Assembly: GCA_030035585.1 (NCBI GenBank)
Contig: CM057476.1
Location: forward strand, 21,064,501 to 21,128,500
Direction of reading: 5' to 3'
Length of the DNA: 64,000 nt
From: Dugong dugon
Lineage: Eukaryota > Chordata > Mammalia > Sirenia > Dugongidae
In this document: positions 33,691 to 44,795 of the stretch, piece by piece
Layout: each line of letters begins with the position of its first letter
How positions within the stretch are numbered: the stretch's first letter is position 1
Notes under the pieces: generated by a model
What the model was told of the DNA's origin: nothing
What the model saw: the letters and a program-made list of their open reading frames with translations, nothing else
Database searches by the model: none
Position numbers and translations under genes: made by a program

Positions 33691-34234
33691 TCTGAAATAC
33701 AAAAATTTAGTTTTTTAAAAAAATTTCATATATAGCATAATGCCTGCCCTGCCTAGTTCACAGAGACATGAGGATTTGGAGAAATGGCTTAAGTGAAAAA
33801 TTCTTGGTAAACCACGTGGTGATTTTCAGACAAATACATTATCACTTCTAGTCTTACATAGTTTTTTGTCTATGTTGATATTAACTTGATTACTCAGTTT
33901 TCATTGCATTTGATTCTGAATGACTTTTGGCTCTTTCTATAAGTCAAATCCAGCCTCACATCATGAAAACCTGCTATCGATAAAAATATTCAATCACGTC
34001 TGTTGTTGCAAGCTTTGCAGACAACTATAAAGGAGGATTTCTAAAATGTTCTGAGCACCAGTAGCATCATGCAAATGAGTCATAGTCTTTCCAAGTGGCT
34101 ATACGAAAGGGAATAACTCTCACACAGGTCTACAAGTTGTAGTCCATCAATGACAGAAAATCAGTCTCATTGTGTCCCTATGCTTATGACATTTTCCCAC
34201 TGGTCAACTCCATCTCCCTCCTGAGGTTACAAGG
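33691..34234. other. Intron, nothing recognised
   Basis: SFI1 intron sequence after the RTE LINE. No family or gene signal that I can support. Confidence 0.5.
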
Positions 34235-34390
34235 CTACTAAGAACACTAGAGTATGGTGGTTAAGAGCATGGCTTTGCAGTTTTCAGCTTGCTTGGGTTA
34301 ACGCATACAAAGCTCATAGTCCAGTGCCTAGCATAAGCAAGACCACAATAAATGCTATTGCCTCTGCTGTTGTTACAGTTACTATTAACG
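34235..34390 (+). repeat. MIR SINE
   Basis: TATGGTGGTTAAGAGCATGG, CTTTGCAGTTTTCAGCTTGC, AAGCTCATAGTCCAGTGCCT and CCACAATAAATGCTATTG are the ends of a MIR with its centre lost. Confidence 0.55.
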
Positions 34391-34455
34391 GCAAGGACTG
34401 AGTCTCTTATTTCCCTGCTATTGTCTCATAAGACCGTACATATATTTATTTAGCT

Positions 34456-34661
34456 CAGAGGTCAGTAAACGTTTCTTAAAGAGTCTTTTAGGCTTTGCCA
34501 TCCAGTCTCTTTCACAACTACTCAACTTTGCTCTTGCAGCCTGAAAGTGGCCATAAACAATATGTAAATGAATGGGCATAGCTTCATCCCAATAAAATTT
34601 TATTTACAAAAACAGGCAGTAGACTGGACCCTGCCTGTGGGCCAGAGTTTGCTGACCCATG
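34456..34661. mobile_element. hAT-type DNA transposon remnant
   Basis: A 206-bp non-autonomous element. Its ends are inverted repeats: CAGAGGTCAGTAAAC at the left, and the reverse of GTTTGCTGACCCATG at the right. The 8-bp flanks ATTTAGCT and ATCTAGCC (6 of 8 alike) fit a hAT target duplication. The inside (GGCCATAAACAATATGTAAA, ATAAAATTTTATTTACAAAA) fits a common old mammalian hAT family; I am not sure of its name. Confidence 0.7.
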
Positions 34662-34844
34662 ATCTAGCCAACTGTTGATGCTATTTTCATGTAATCTGCA
34701 TATGACTGCGTGGACTATGCAATAAATCTTCGACTACCAAGATATTTTACATTTACTAACATTCAGTTACTTTTAGTAACAGGTAATTCTACCCACCGCC
34801 TTCCCTGTGTTCTCTATAACTGATCTGGCAGCCCTGTAAGTATC

Positions 34845-34910
34845 CAAACAAAACAAAAAAAATCCCATTGCTGTCGATCGATTCTGACTCATAGTGACCC
34901 CTATAGTATC
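34845..34910 (-). repeat. AfroSINE, 3' end only
   Basis: The plus strand shows an A-rich stretch, then CCCATTGCTGTCGATCGATT and CTGACTCATAGTGACCCCTA. A 5'-truncated tail piece. Confidence 0.75.
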
Positions 34911-35508
34911 CAGAAGACACAAAAAAGTGACAGAAATTCAGCGAGTACATCAAAGGCCATAAGAAAGCGTAATCACATCACAGCTTTGCTACGGGCCTTA
35001 GACCCTTATAACTGATGAAAAGCTTGTGGATTTCTCAAAAGTTGTAAGACAAGCAAAACTATTAAAAAAAAAAAAAAAAAAAAAAGCCAGGTTTCCATTT
35101 CAGTCTTAGTTTCACTTTTGCCCTCATCATTTTCTAATTCACTGCAGGAAAACAGTAATGAGGAAACAAGAGCACACTGCTGTTTCTTTAAGCATGTTTA
35201 TAGCTAATTTATAAATCCCTTTCCAGCTCCACAGTTACCAGAAGCACCATGAAATTCCTTGGTAATCATATCTAGGACAAGATGGCGCATGGTCCTAATA
35301 GCAACCTTTGTCTGTTGAAGAGCTCAGCCTTACCATATTGCTTCTACCCCTTTCCCCCGGAGCCTTCTGAGCTGCTGTAAGGGCCAAGTGGAGAAGCAGC
35401 AGCATGATGGCTGATTCTCTACTTCGGAGCTGACCCTCTGCATGTGTATGTGTGGGAGGGCTTTGCAACATGTACAGAGGATGCCAAACTGGAGCCTGCT
35501 GGACTCAC
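34911..35508. other. Intron with A22 run
   Basis: No gene or clear repeat family. A run of 22 A bases at about 35063-35084 is probably an old retroposon tail, but no body is recognised before it. Confidence 0.45.
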
Positions 35509-35611
35509 CTGCAGCTGGAGGCTCAGGGCTCTGTGCTTCATGGCTAAGGCGTAGAGGGCACGACCCACATGGACCTGCTCTAGGCACTGCCTCCATTTGC
35601 TCCACCACACC
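35509..35611 (-). CDS. SFI1: SFI1 exon
   Basis: The exon has 103 bases: one completing base and 34 codons, ending in phase 0. It reads [20 protein letters not shown], then [14 protein letters not shown]. Human SFI1 has [20 protein letters not shown] and [12 protein letters not shown] at this position. It forms one repeat, with helix WSKW and a linker. The acceptor is TTGACAG and the donor GTGAGT. It is followed by the longest intron in the window (20.9 kb), nearly all of it transposable elements. Confidence 0.96.
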
Positions 35612-36279
35612 CTGTCAAAGAGCAAATGGAAGATGGAACCAATGAGAAAAAAGCCATCTGAAAAAGAGAAAGGCAGTTAGGGTTGGGCCTAAGGCCGTCA
35701 GCTCAAGTCCCTCTCTCTCATGGTGCCATCTCTAGACTGAGACCTGTAACATCCACTGTTGGAAAAAACACAATTGAGAAACTGTCCAAGAGCTGCTGAT
35801 TACAGGCTGCAAACTGATGGTTCCTAAGGTTACATTCAGTCTCAGACACTACAAACATACTCTGTTTGGCTTACACAATTTTTAAACATATGAATTACTG
35901 CCAATATCTAAAAATCAGGAGATTATACAGAATAATTGGCTAAGTAAGAAGGTCTGACAACTACTGATTGTCTGGGGCCAACAAGTGGTAGCTTTCCAGT
36001 CTGGATGGTTCCCTTCCCTTTCTACTGGACTGGCCAGGTTTTCATTTTCATTACAGTTCCTTTCCTGCTTCATTATTTTCTAATTCACTGCATGAGAACA
36101 GTAATGATGAAATGACAGTTTGCAGCATCTGCTTATTGAAACACTCGCTTTTCCTGGTCACTCTAACCCACCGTGGTACAATGAATTACTTAACATGGCC
36201 CTTCTAGCCATGGTCTTTGCAACTCACACGAAATGACTAAGTGGGACTATGCAAATCAGGTATATGGAACATTTGATTG

Positions 36280-36840
36280 CTGGGGTTATATGTCAACTTG
36301 GCTAGGCCGTGATTCCCAGTATTCTATGGCTGTCCTCCATTTCATGTGTTGTAAATCCTAATCTCTACATGTTAATGAGGCAGGACTGATGTGGGGTGTA
36401 TCTTGAGTGACAGCCTTGCAGAAGGGCGTGACTCAAGTCCCACTCTTACTCAAATTATACCCCTCCCTGCGGTGTGGCCTACATCCAAGGTATATATGTG
36501 AGTGCTCTGGCGGGGCTCTCTCTCTCTCTGCATCTGGATCCGGCATCTGATTCAGGATCATCTACTCTGATTCTTGACCTGCCTGCTATCTGACCTGATG
36601 CAGCCCCATGGGCTGGTGGCCTATCATCTGACCTGATTTGACAGCTTCTGCAGCCTTGTGAGCTAGCAGCCTGTGGTGTGACCTGCTGGTTTGGGTTCAT
36701 CAGCCCCTGCATCCACATGGGTCGGGAGAAGCCTACACCTGACCCATGGATTTGGGACTTGCCAGCCTCAACAACCGTGTGAGCCATTTGCTTTATAAGG
36801 TTCATGAGTTCTGTGAGATGTTGCAGCAAATTACAGAACC
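36280..36840 (+). repeat. ERVL-type solo LTR
   Basis: It starts TGGGGTTATATGTCAACTTG with GGCTAGGCCGTGATTCCCAG. Its later part (GGTTCATCAGCCCCTGCATC, GGGAGAAGCCTACACCTGAC, CCATGGATTTGGGACTTGCC) matches the reverse of the LTRs of the provirus at 41541-51535. It is a related LTR in opposite orientation with no internal region, diverging at its 3' end. A fossil. 35612-36279 before it is unassigned intron. Confidence 0.62.
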
Positions 36841-37084
36841 CAAAGATAAGAGGGAAAGTACTGAAGGGAAGGGGAATAGTTGACGTTAGAGATGATGGAG
36901 TGGTACAGCAGTTTGGAAAAGTTGGACATTTGGGACATCTTTAACCTCTGCCTCATAGGAACCAGCTTTGTGCTGATGCTTACAAAATGAAATTATTTGT
37001 TTACTCACAAAGAGCTCTCTTTCTTCCTAACCTAGGCTATGCTTACCTGCATTACTCACTTCAAAAATTTAGGCTGTCTTGCAT

Positions 37085-37205
37085 TATCATCTTTTAAAGC
37101 ACTTATAAAATTATAAGTTCCCTGAATGCAGTTCAGCACTCAATACAGTACCAGGAACATTATAAGCCATCAATAAGTAAACAATGAATAAACGAATGTA
37201 TGATG
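37085..37205 (+). repeat. L2-like 3' end
   Basis: It shows TATAAGTTCCCTGAATGCAG, AGTACCAGGAACATTATAAG and AAACAATGAATAAACGAATG, like the end of an L2. Short and old. Confidence 0.45.
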
Positions 37206-37289
37206 GGAAAATATCCCCCACAGACTCTAACAGAATTGCATGCTTATTAAGTATTTAGAAATATTTGCTGAATAAATTTTAAATAACTT

Positions 37290-37960
37290 TATGTTCACCA
37301 CTGAAGTTCTGTATATCATGCTACATACTTTGCAGATATTGTCTTATTTATTCCCCATGACAACCCTGAAAGATATTTAATGATGTGCCTATTTAAAAGA
37401 TGAGGAAAGTGAGATTAGGAGCAGAGGTGTCATTAGGAGGGTGCGTGGGGGTACAGACCACACCCATTGACACTGTCAGAGAAGGTGACACCAAAATGAT
37501 TTCAGGGTGTACAGCAGCAGCAAGTGGGCTGGTGCCACTGGGGGAGGGTCTGCCAAGGCAGTGGTGTTACTAGGGTTGGTGCTACCCATCACTCAGTGCA
37601 GTAACTTGTTACCACCTACCCCATCACCCTACAGTCAGGGTGTGGGCGGCTGGGTTGCAGCACCCGCCATCAGGCAGAGAGAAGGGTCTCCACCTTGGCC
37701 AATGGGAGAGGGAAGGAGCTGCAGGGAGTCATTGGGGGGCAGGCTGGACCACTCTGCCTACCAGGAGGGTTCGCTGGCCGGCCCTGCCCACCCCAGGCTG
37801 GGGGAGGAGGGTGACATGATGAATTACTGCACTGAGTATCACCAACCCTAGTGACGCCACTGATTAGGAGAGGTGAGATAACCCAAAAATCTATGTTGGA
37901 GCTGAGATTCAAGCCTGTTAGCCTGGCTGCAAAGCTTCTGTTCTTACCCATACTATATAC
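37290..37960 (+). repeat. MIR SINE split by a hAT element
   Basis: The left half (to 37421) has CATACTTTGCAGATATTGTC, TCCCCATGACAACCCTGAAA and AGATGAGGAAAGTGAGATTA. The right half (from 37863) continues AGGTGAGATAACCCAAAAAT and AGCTGAGATTCAAGCCTGTT. A 441-bp element with an 8-bp duplication sits between them. Confidence 0.75.
37422..37862. mobile_element. GC-rich hAT MITE with perfect 8-bp duplication
   Basis: A 441-bp element flanked by ATTAGGAG on both sides (37414-37421 and 37863-37870). Its ends are inverted repeats: CAGAGGTGTCATTAGG at the left and the reverse of CCTAGTGACGCCACTG at the right (about 13 of 16 paired). An 8-bp duplication with CAG...CTG ends is the hAT signature. It is much richer in G and C than its neighbours. 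The 114-codon open frame at 37507-37851 has no transposase or other known motifs, so it is a non-autonomous element. Confidence 0.85.
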
Positions 37961-38154
37961 AGTGCCCAGTTCTTCTGGGTAGGAGGTGAGCTATTACTAT
38001 CCTGCCACTCAGAACCCCAGAGGACCACTAGAGACAAGGTACAGTGGAATCAATCCTATTATAAAGCAGCTCTTTGTCACAAACGTCTGGCTTTAAAAGT
38101 GGGCTAACTCATGTCTCGCCAACACGTGAACAATGATGGTGAGATGAAGTGCAG

Positions 38155-38335
38155 GGCCACAGTTCAGAGCATGGGCTCTGATATCAGAAAAATGGACAAG
38201 TGAACCCTGGTTTTGCCAACTATAACTTGTATGAGCTTGTGCAAGCTACTCAACTTTTGTAAGCCTTAGTCTCCTGATCTGTATAATAACAGTACTTGTT
38301 TCACAGTTTATGGTGAAGATTAAAAGACTTTTTAA
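38155..38335 (+). repeat. MIR SINE
   Basis: GAGCATGGGCTCTGATATCA, CCCTGGTTTTGCCAACTATA, GTGCAAGCTACTCAACTTTT, AAGCCTTAGTCTCCTGATCT. Plus strand, typical MIR order. Confidence 0.78.
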
Positions 38336-38398
38336 CATAAACAAATTAACACACATACACAAAATTAACACAGGGTTTAAAACATAGTTTAAAAAAAA

Positions 38399-38560
38399 CC
38401 AAACCCGTTGCTGTCAAGTCAATTCCGACTTGTAGTGACACTATAGGACAGAGAAGAACTGCCCCATAGGGTTTCCAAAGAGCGGCTGGTGGATTTGAAC
38501 TGTGAACCTTTTTGGTTAGCAGCCGAGCTCTTAAGCCAAACTCTTAACCACTGTGGTAAG
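38399..38560 (-). repeat. AfroSINE
   Basis: The plus strand reads CCAAACCCGTTGCTGTCAAG, CACTATAGGACAGAGAAGAA, CTGCCCCATAGGGTTTCCAA, GAGCGGCTGGTGGATTTGAA, GGTTAGCAGCCGAGCTCTTA and ACCACTGTGG. Short-body type. It lies about 190 bp from the SFI1 exon at 38752. Confidence 0.9.
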
Positions 38561-38751
38561 TACTCCATTAATGTTCATTTATGATTATATAAAAACCTAA
38601 TCTTACATTTGATCTTATAAATACTTATTAGGCATTGATTATGTTTGAAGCATTATTTTGAGATGAGTTTTTATGCTGCTTTACAGCAGCATAAAGCAAA
38701 GCTGAGGTAAAATACTGCCTACTGATCAGCAGGGCAATTGAGTCCACTCAC

Positions 38752-38869
38752 CACAAGATATTCCGCTGCCTAAACTCCAGGGCGGCAGTCTGCATCTGAA
38801 GTTTGGTCCTACGAACCACCACGTAGATCAACCAGGACTTCCAGGCTTGACGCATCTTTTGCTTTGCAT
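38752..38869 (-). CDS. SFI1: SFI1 exon
   Basis: The exon has 118 bases: two completing bases, 38 codons and two trailing bases. It reads [20 protein letters not shown] and continues [18 protein letters not shown]. This is nearly identical to human SFI1 ([35 protein letters not shown]). It has one repeat helix with the paired Trp of AWKSW. The donor is GTGAGT. The acceptor, GACCTAG, has a modest pyrimidine tract. The junction codon with the next exon is TG/G (Trp), where the human protein has Arg; a CGG-to-TGG change at a CpG would explain that. Confidence 0.97.
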
Positions 38870-39699
38870 CTAGGTCCATCAAGGAGATTGTTAAAAAGGT
38901 ACTCGGGGGAGATGAATTACCCTGGGTTATGATAAAAGCTCAAATGCTCTCCATACTCATCCTTCCTTTAAAAACATAAATCCCACCAGTCTTCAAGTGC
39001 CCCCTGCTGGGAAAGTTGTGAACTGCAATAAAATTAAAAAGGATGTAACTGCACTTGAAGAATGTTTTATAAGTGATGACATTCACAAAACATTTACAGG
39101 AAAATAAATGTACAGTACTAGTCAAAAATAGTTTATTTTAAAAGTCTTTATTTTTTTAGAGGTATATTCTGGGATAGTCACAGATGAAATAAAGCTACTA
39201 ACACAGGAAGAGGAGAAGTGAGTGGGGATACAGATAAAACAACACTAAAGCTGGATGGGGCCAGTACATGGAGTTCATTGCACTATGCTTAAATTTATAG
39301 GTATTTAAAAATTTCCATAATGTAAGAAGAAATAATAATGTTACAAAACTGGTTGAAACGTTAATTGCAAAGTAGAAAAAAGGAAGGGATGTGTCTAGAA
39401 AACAGAATAAAAAGTACCATTAATGATACTGAAAGACTGATAATTTACTAGATACGGGAGCTATATATCTCCATTTTTGGTAAATTCCACTTTCATTATA
39501 ACAGTCACCACTAATAAAAGTAAATTTCTTTTAAGAACAAAAAGGAGAAAGTGAGATCATGTAAGCCATTTTTAGGACATTATCCAACATGGCAATAGGA
39601 TTATAACTATACTTTATATTTCAGAGTTGCTGGTAAAGCAAATCAAAATATGAAGAAGAGTTTAACATATAGCTTCCTCAGGCCCACCCCAGGAATTCC
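38870..39699. other. Intron, mostly unassigned
   Basis: Start of the 16.4-kb SFI1 intron. About 39190-39345 (ATTGCACTATGCTTAAATTT, AAATTTCCATAATGTAAGAA) looks like an old L1 3' end. The rest is AT-rich with nothing clear. Confidence 0.4.
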
Positions 39700-39920
39700 T
39701 CAGGAATCACCACGCTTTAGGCAATGAGGACTAGCATGGTGCTGTGGCTTAGATTTTGGGCTCCTGAGTCAGGAAAGCTGGGTATGAATACTGACTCTGT
39801 CACTTATGAGTTAAGTAACCTCACACAAGTTCCTCATCTGTACAACTTTACCTCCCTTAGAGGTATGTTTGTAAAGGGTAATGAGATAACCTATGAAAAC
39901 TGTCTCCAGGCATGCCCTGA
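39700..39920 (+). repeat. MIR SINE
   Basis: GGCTTAGATTTTGGGCTCCT, GAGTCAGGAAAGCTGGGTAT, TGACTCTGTCACTTATGAGT, CAAGTTCCTCATCTGTACAA. Plus strand. Confidence 0.75.
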
Positions 39921-39989
39921 AATAGTTGTCATATATCTAAAAAAATAACTTTTTATATTAAAACCTCAAGTTACTTTTCCCACTATTCC

Positions 39990-41540
39990 ATAATACAGCT
40001 GTATTCATTATAACTGTAAATGACTATATAAGACAGCAGAATACACATTTTTTTCAAGTACATATAGAACATTCACAAGATAGACCATATTCTGGGCCAT
40101 AAGACAAATTTAACAAATTTAAAAGAACTGAAATCATACTAAGTATTGTTCTCTAATCACAATGGAACATACTAGAAATCAATAATAGAAATATATTGGA
40201 AAATACCCAAATATTAGGAAGTTAAACACACTTCCCAATAATCTAAAGGCCAAAAAGGAAGTTTCAAGGGAAATCAGAAAGTACTTTTTTTACTGAACAA
40301 AATGAAAATACAACATATCAAAACTTGTGTGATAAAGTTAAAGCAGTGCTTAAAGGGTAACCCTGCTGATGTAGTGGTTAAGAGCTACATCTGCTAACCA
40401 AAAGGTCAGCAGTTTAAATCCACTGGGTGCTCCCTGGAAACCCTATGGGGCAGTTCTACTCTGTTCTATAGGGTCGCTATGAGTCAGAATCAACTCGACA
40501 GCAATGGTTTTTTTTTTTTAAGGGAAAATTAAGCAGTAAATGTTTATGTTAGAAAAAATAGAAAAGCCTCAAATCAATAATCTCAGCTTATACCTTAAGA
40601 AACTAGAAAAAGAAGAGCAAATTAAAACCAAAGTTGGTAAAAAGCAAGATGATAATAATAGAGATACGAGCAGAAATCAAAAAAATTGAAAACAAAAAAC
40701 AATGTCAATGAAAAAGCTAGTTATTTGAAAATATCAATACAATTGATAAAGCTTAGCCAGACTGATGAAGAATAAAAAAAGGAAGACATAAATTACCAAT
40801 ATAGGGAATGAAAGAGAGGATATCCCTATAGACACTGCAGAAATTAAAATTATAATAATGGAATACTTCAAACAACTTTATGCTCATTAAATTTGCACAC
40901 TATATTTGAAATGTACCAATTCCTTGAAAGGCACAAACTACCAAAACTCATTCAAGAAGAAATAGATAAACTAAATAGTCCTATATCTATTAAAGAGCTA
41001 GAATTTGAAGTTAAAAATCTTGCAACAAAGATAACACCAGGCCCAGATAATCTCACTGGTGAATTTTACCAAACATTTAAGGAAGAAACAATACCAATTC
41101 TACAAATCTCTTCCAGAAAACAAAAAAGGAGGAAACTCATTTTTATGAGGCCAGTATTGCCTTGATACCAAAACCAGACAAGAAAACTACAGACCAATAT
41201 TCCTAATGAACATGAATGCAAAAATCCTCAGCAAAATAACAGAAAATGGAATACAACAACATGTGAAAAGATAATACACCATGACCAAGTGGTGTTTATC
41301 TGAGGAATGCAAGGCTGGTATAACATTTAAAAATCACTCTATGTAATTCACTGTATTAATAAATTAAACAAGCCACATAATCATTTCAACAGATTTCGAA
41401 AAAGCATTTGACAAAATTCATCACCTATTCATGATAAAAATTCTCAGAAAACTAGGAACAGAAGAGAATCTGATAAAGGCAATCTACAAAAACACCCTAC
41501 AGCTAACATATTTAATGGTTAAAGATTGAATGTTTCCCCC
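39990..41540 (+). repeat. Old L1, left part (ORF2)
   Basis: ORF2 sequence from about 40030: GACCATATTCTGGGCCATAA, CTAATCACAATGGAACATAC, TCAAAGGGAAATCAG-like blocks, then GAATTTTACCAAACATTTAA, AATATTCCTAATGAACATGA and CAACAGATTTCGAAAAAGCA. It stops at TGTTTCCCCC where the ERVL provirus is inserted, and resumes at 51541. It contains an AfroSINE at 40352-40520. Many stops; dead. Confidence 0.82.
40352..40520 (+). repeat. AfroSINE
   Basis: It begins GTAACCCTGCTGATGTAGTG, then CTGCTAACCAAAAGGTCAGC, CTCCCTGGAAACCCTATGGG, GGGTCGCTATGAGTCAGAAT, CAACTCGACAGCAATGG and a T-run. The flanks TAAAGGG and TTAAGGG look like the target duplication. Confidence 0.9.
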
Positions 41541-41610
41541 TGCCTTAGGCTGGGTTCCCTAGAGGAGCAAAAGAGCAAAACTAGTGAAGCATATAAATAA
41601 ATATATTAAT

Positions 41611-42282
41611 CTGCGTTATGCAGATGACACAACCTTGCTTGCTGAAAGTGAAGAGGAACCGAAGCACTTACTGATGATGATCAAAGACTACAGCCTTCAG
41701 TATGGATTACACCTCAACATAAAGAAAACAAAAATCCTCACAATGTGACCAATAAGCAACATCATGATAAACAGAGAAAGGACTGAAGTCAAGGATTTCA
41801 TTTTACTTGGATCCACAATCAACACCCATGGAAGCAGCGGTCAAGAAATCAAATGACACACTCCACTGGGCAAATCTGCTGTAAAAGACCTCTTTAAAGT
41901 ATTAAAAAGCAAAGATGTCACCTTGAAGACTAAGATGCACCTGACCCTAGCCATGGTGTTTTCAACTGCCTCTTATCATGCGAAAGCTGGACAATGAGTA
42001 AGGAAGACTGAGGAAGAACTGACGCTTTGAATTATGGTGTTGGTGAAGAATAATGAATATATCATGGACTGCCAAGACCACAGATTTGTCTTGGAAAAAG
42101 TACAGCCAGAATGCTCCTGAGAAGCAAGGATGGCGAGACTACGTATCACATACTTTGGACACGTTATCAGGAGGGACAAAAACGATAGTGAGGATGGCGC
42201 AGGACCGGGCAGTGTTTCATTCTGTTGTACATGGGGTCTCTATGAGTCAGAACCAACTCAATGGCACCTAACAACAGCAACA
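41611..42282 (+). repeat. RTE (BovB-like) LINE 3' part
   Basis: It starts at the reverse-transcriptase catalytic box (CTGCGTTATGCAGATGACAC, LRYADDTTLL) and continues GGATTACACCTCAACATAAA, GGATCCACAATCAACACCCA and GACACGTTATCAGGAGGGAC to the CACCTAACAACAGCAACA tail. About 100 bp near the 3' end (the GGTCAGCGAAAAAGAGG block) is missing. It is inserted in the ERVL 3' LTR. Confidence 0.9.
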
Positions 42283-42455
42283 ATTTCAAGGGCATGGCTC
42301 ACACAGTTGAGGAGGCTGGCAAATCCCAAATCTGTGGGTCAGGCATCAGGCTGGAGGCTTCTCCTAACTCAAGTGGTTGCAGGGGCTGATGAACCCAAAA
42401 ACAGTAGGTCAGGTGGCAGGCTGCTGTCTCATGTCCCAAGAACCAGAGGTCAGAG

Positions 42456-44795
42456 AGGCGGGGCCAAGATGGCGGAGTAGTCAGACACTTCCTGTGGTCC
42501 CTCATATAACAAAGACCCGAAAAAACAGGTGAATCAATTATATATGATAATCTAGGAGCCCTGAATATCAAAGGAAAAGTTGAGAAATTGGACTGAGCAG
42601 CAGGGGGAGGGAGAGATGGTTCAGAAGTAGTGAGCAGTTGCTGGACCTGACCCAGCAGGAACTGACACCCTGCAGGCGGGATGGGCTGGTGTGCATAGTA
42701 AGGGAAGCAGTGGTGCTCGGGACGCCTTTTCCACATTGGGAGAGACTGAGAGGCGGAGAGTTTACTCAAGCATCCAGAACTAGTGAAAAGCGGCGCTCGA
42801 TCGGCAAAAGATAAGTACGTATGTCTAACCTACTGCGCGTATCAAAAAACACCCCCTTTGGGAAGAACCGCTCTCCCATTCACCTGCCCCCTCCCTGTTC
42901 TGCAACAGTCCCAGGCTGGCTTCAGCAACTGCCACGTCCCCTAGGTCATGCACCCTGAGCCATTCTCTTGTCTTGGGAGAGGGAACAAACAAACAGGAAA
43001 AAATAATCTGCCAGCTCCCCTAAACTGGGAACTCACGGCAGCCACAGCCCCTTTGACTAGGCACAAGCATAAGGGGGCCACAGACTTTGAATGCCTTTCA
43101 CACCTGCATAGACCTGTGTGGGCCTATTTCAACAACGTAGACCCTCATTAGCACAGTACAGCAGGGTATATACTTGAAGCCTATTTTCAACCATATCAGC
43201 TATAAAGTGGAGTGGCAGACTCGTGACATGTGACACCACTCGGCCCATTAAGCAGGGTCCTCACTTACCCCACATCAGGGGCCTGACGACTGGTGGCTCC
43301 TCCCACTCCACCTAGCCACCCCCGACAGGGGTCCAAGAATAAGTGGTGCCTCCCAGTCCTTACAGTCAACTGCACTGAGTCCCCATAATCTGTCTGCAAA
43401 ACCCACCCACCTACACGCTCTAGGGAACAGAGACATGCTTTCCTCCCAGATACTCAGGGGCAGCCATCAGCCCCCTGCCTTGCTCAGCATATGACCCCCT
43501 ACTGCAGCCAGATACCTGTGCCTACTGCAATCACCCCAACCCATCTAGGACTCTAGGTGAGAACCTGCACCACACAATTGGTGACCGACTACCTAGATAC
43601 CTGAGCTGAATCCATACAAGAAAAGCAAATGGACTCCTGGGCTCACATACCTACTAACAGCTCTAATCACCTGGTGACAGGACATGAGAGTTTCAAAGGC
43701 ACCAATAATCAAACTAGCTCACATAATCAGCCTATTTGGGCATATCAAAACAAAACAAGAAGCTAGGACACAGTAAGCAAACATAAAATAAATCAGTATA
43801 ATAACTTACTGATGGCTCGGAGACAACAGTCAATATCAAATTACATAAAGAGGCAGATCACGATGGCTTCAGAAAACACTTAAAACAAAGAATTAAGAAA
43901 CCATCCAGAGAAAGAGAACTTCTTGGAATTACCAGAGGTAGAATACAGAAGATTAATATACAGAGCTCTTTAAGATATCAGGAATGAGATCATGCAAAAC
44001 ACAGAACAAGCCAAGGAACGCACAGACAAAGCAATAGAGGAACTTAAGAAGGTTACACAAGAGCATAATAAGAAATTTAACAGGCTGCAAGAATCCACAG
44101 AGACACAGCAAACAGAAACCCAAAAGATAAACAATAAAATTTCAGAATTAGACAACTCAATAGAAAGTCAGAGGAGCAGAACTGAAGCAATGGAAGTCAG
44201 AATTAGTGAGACTGAAGATAAAACACTTGACACCAACTTATTTGAGGAAAAACTGGATAAAAGAATTTTTAAAACGTGATGAAATCCTATGAATTATGCG
44301 GGATTCTATCAAGAGGAATAACTGATGAGTGACTGGAGTACCAGAACAGGCGAGAATAAACAGAAAATACAGAGAGAATTGTTGAAGATTTGTTGGCAGA
44401 AAACTTCCCTGATATTGTGAAAGATGAGAAGACATCTATCCAAGAAGCTCATCAAACTCCACACAAGGTAGATCCCAAAAGAAAGTCACCAAGACATATT
44501 ATAATCAAACTTGCCAAAACCAAAGACAGAGAGAAGTTTAAGAGTGGCTAGGGATAAACGAAAAGTCATCTACAAAAGAGAGTCATTAAGATTAAGCTTG
44601 GACTACTTAGCAGAAATCATGCGGGCAAGAATGCAACGGGATAACATATATAAAGCGTTGAAGGAAAAAAACTTCCAGCCAAGAATTATGTATCCAGCAA
44701 AACTGTCTTGCAAATACAATGGCGATATTAGGGTATTTCCAGATTAACAGAAGTTTAAGGACTCTGTAAAAACCAAACCAAAATTACAAGAAATA
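42456..44795 (+). repeat. L1 5'UTR plus ORF1 only, with 20-bp duplication
   Basis: It starts AGGCGGGGCCAAGATGGCGG, a complete L1 5' end, has about 1.4 kb of GC-richer 5'UTR, then ORF1. The coiled-coil part is open at 43992-44279 (MQNTEQAKERTDKAIEELKK, KINNKISELDNSIE), and the C-terminal part at 44511-44747 (LSLDYLAEIMRARMQRDNIY, PRIMYPAKLSCKYNGDI), with stops and frameshifts between. It ends just after ORF1 with no ORF2 and no real poly-A. Both flanks carry the same 20 bases (42436-42455 and 44796-44815). It is inserted in the ERVL 3' LTR. Confidence 0.85.

Noticed and set aside
37507-37851. Protein-coding frame of 114 codons in GC-rich DNA
   Set aside because: It lies wholly inside the hAT MITE, has no known motif and no splice or promoter context. 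GC-rich DNA has few stop codons by chance.
42299-42769. 156-codon minus-strand open frame
   Set aside because: It runs across the ERVL LTR and the L1 5'UTR, two unrelated repeats, so it is chance.
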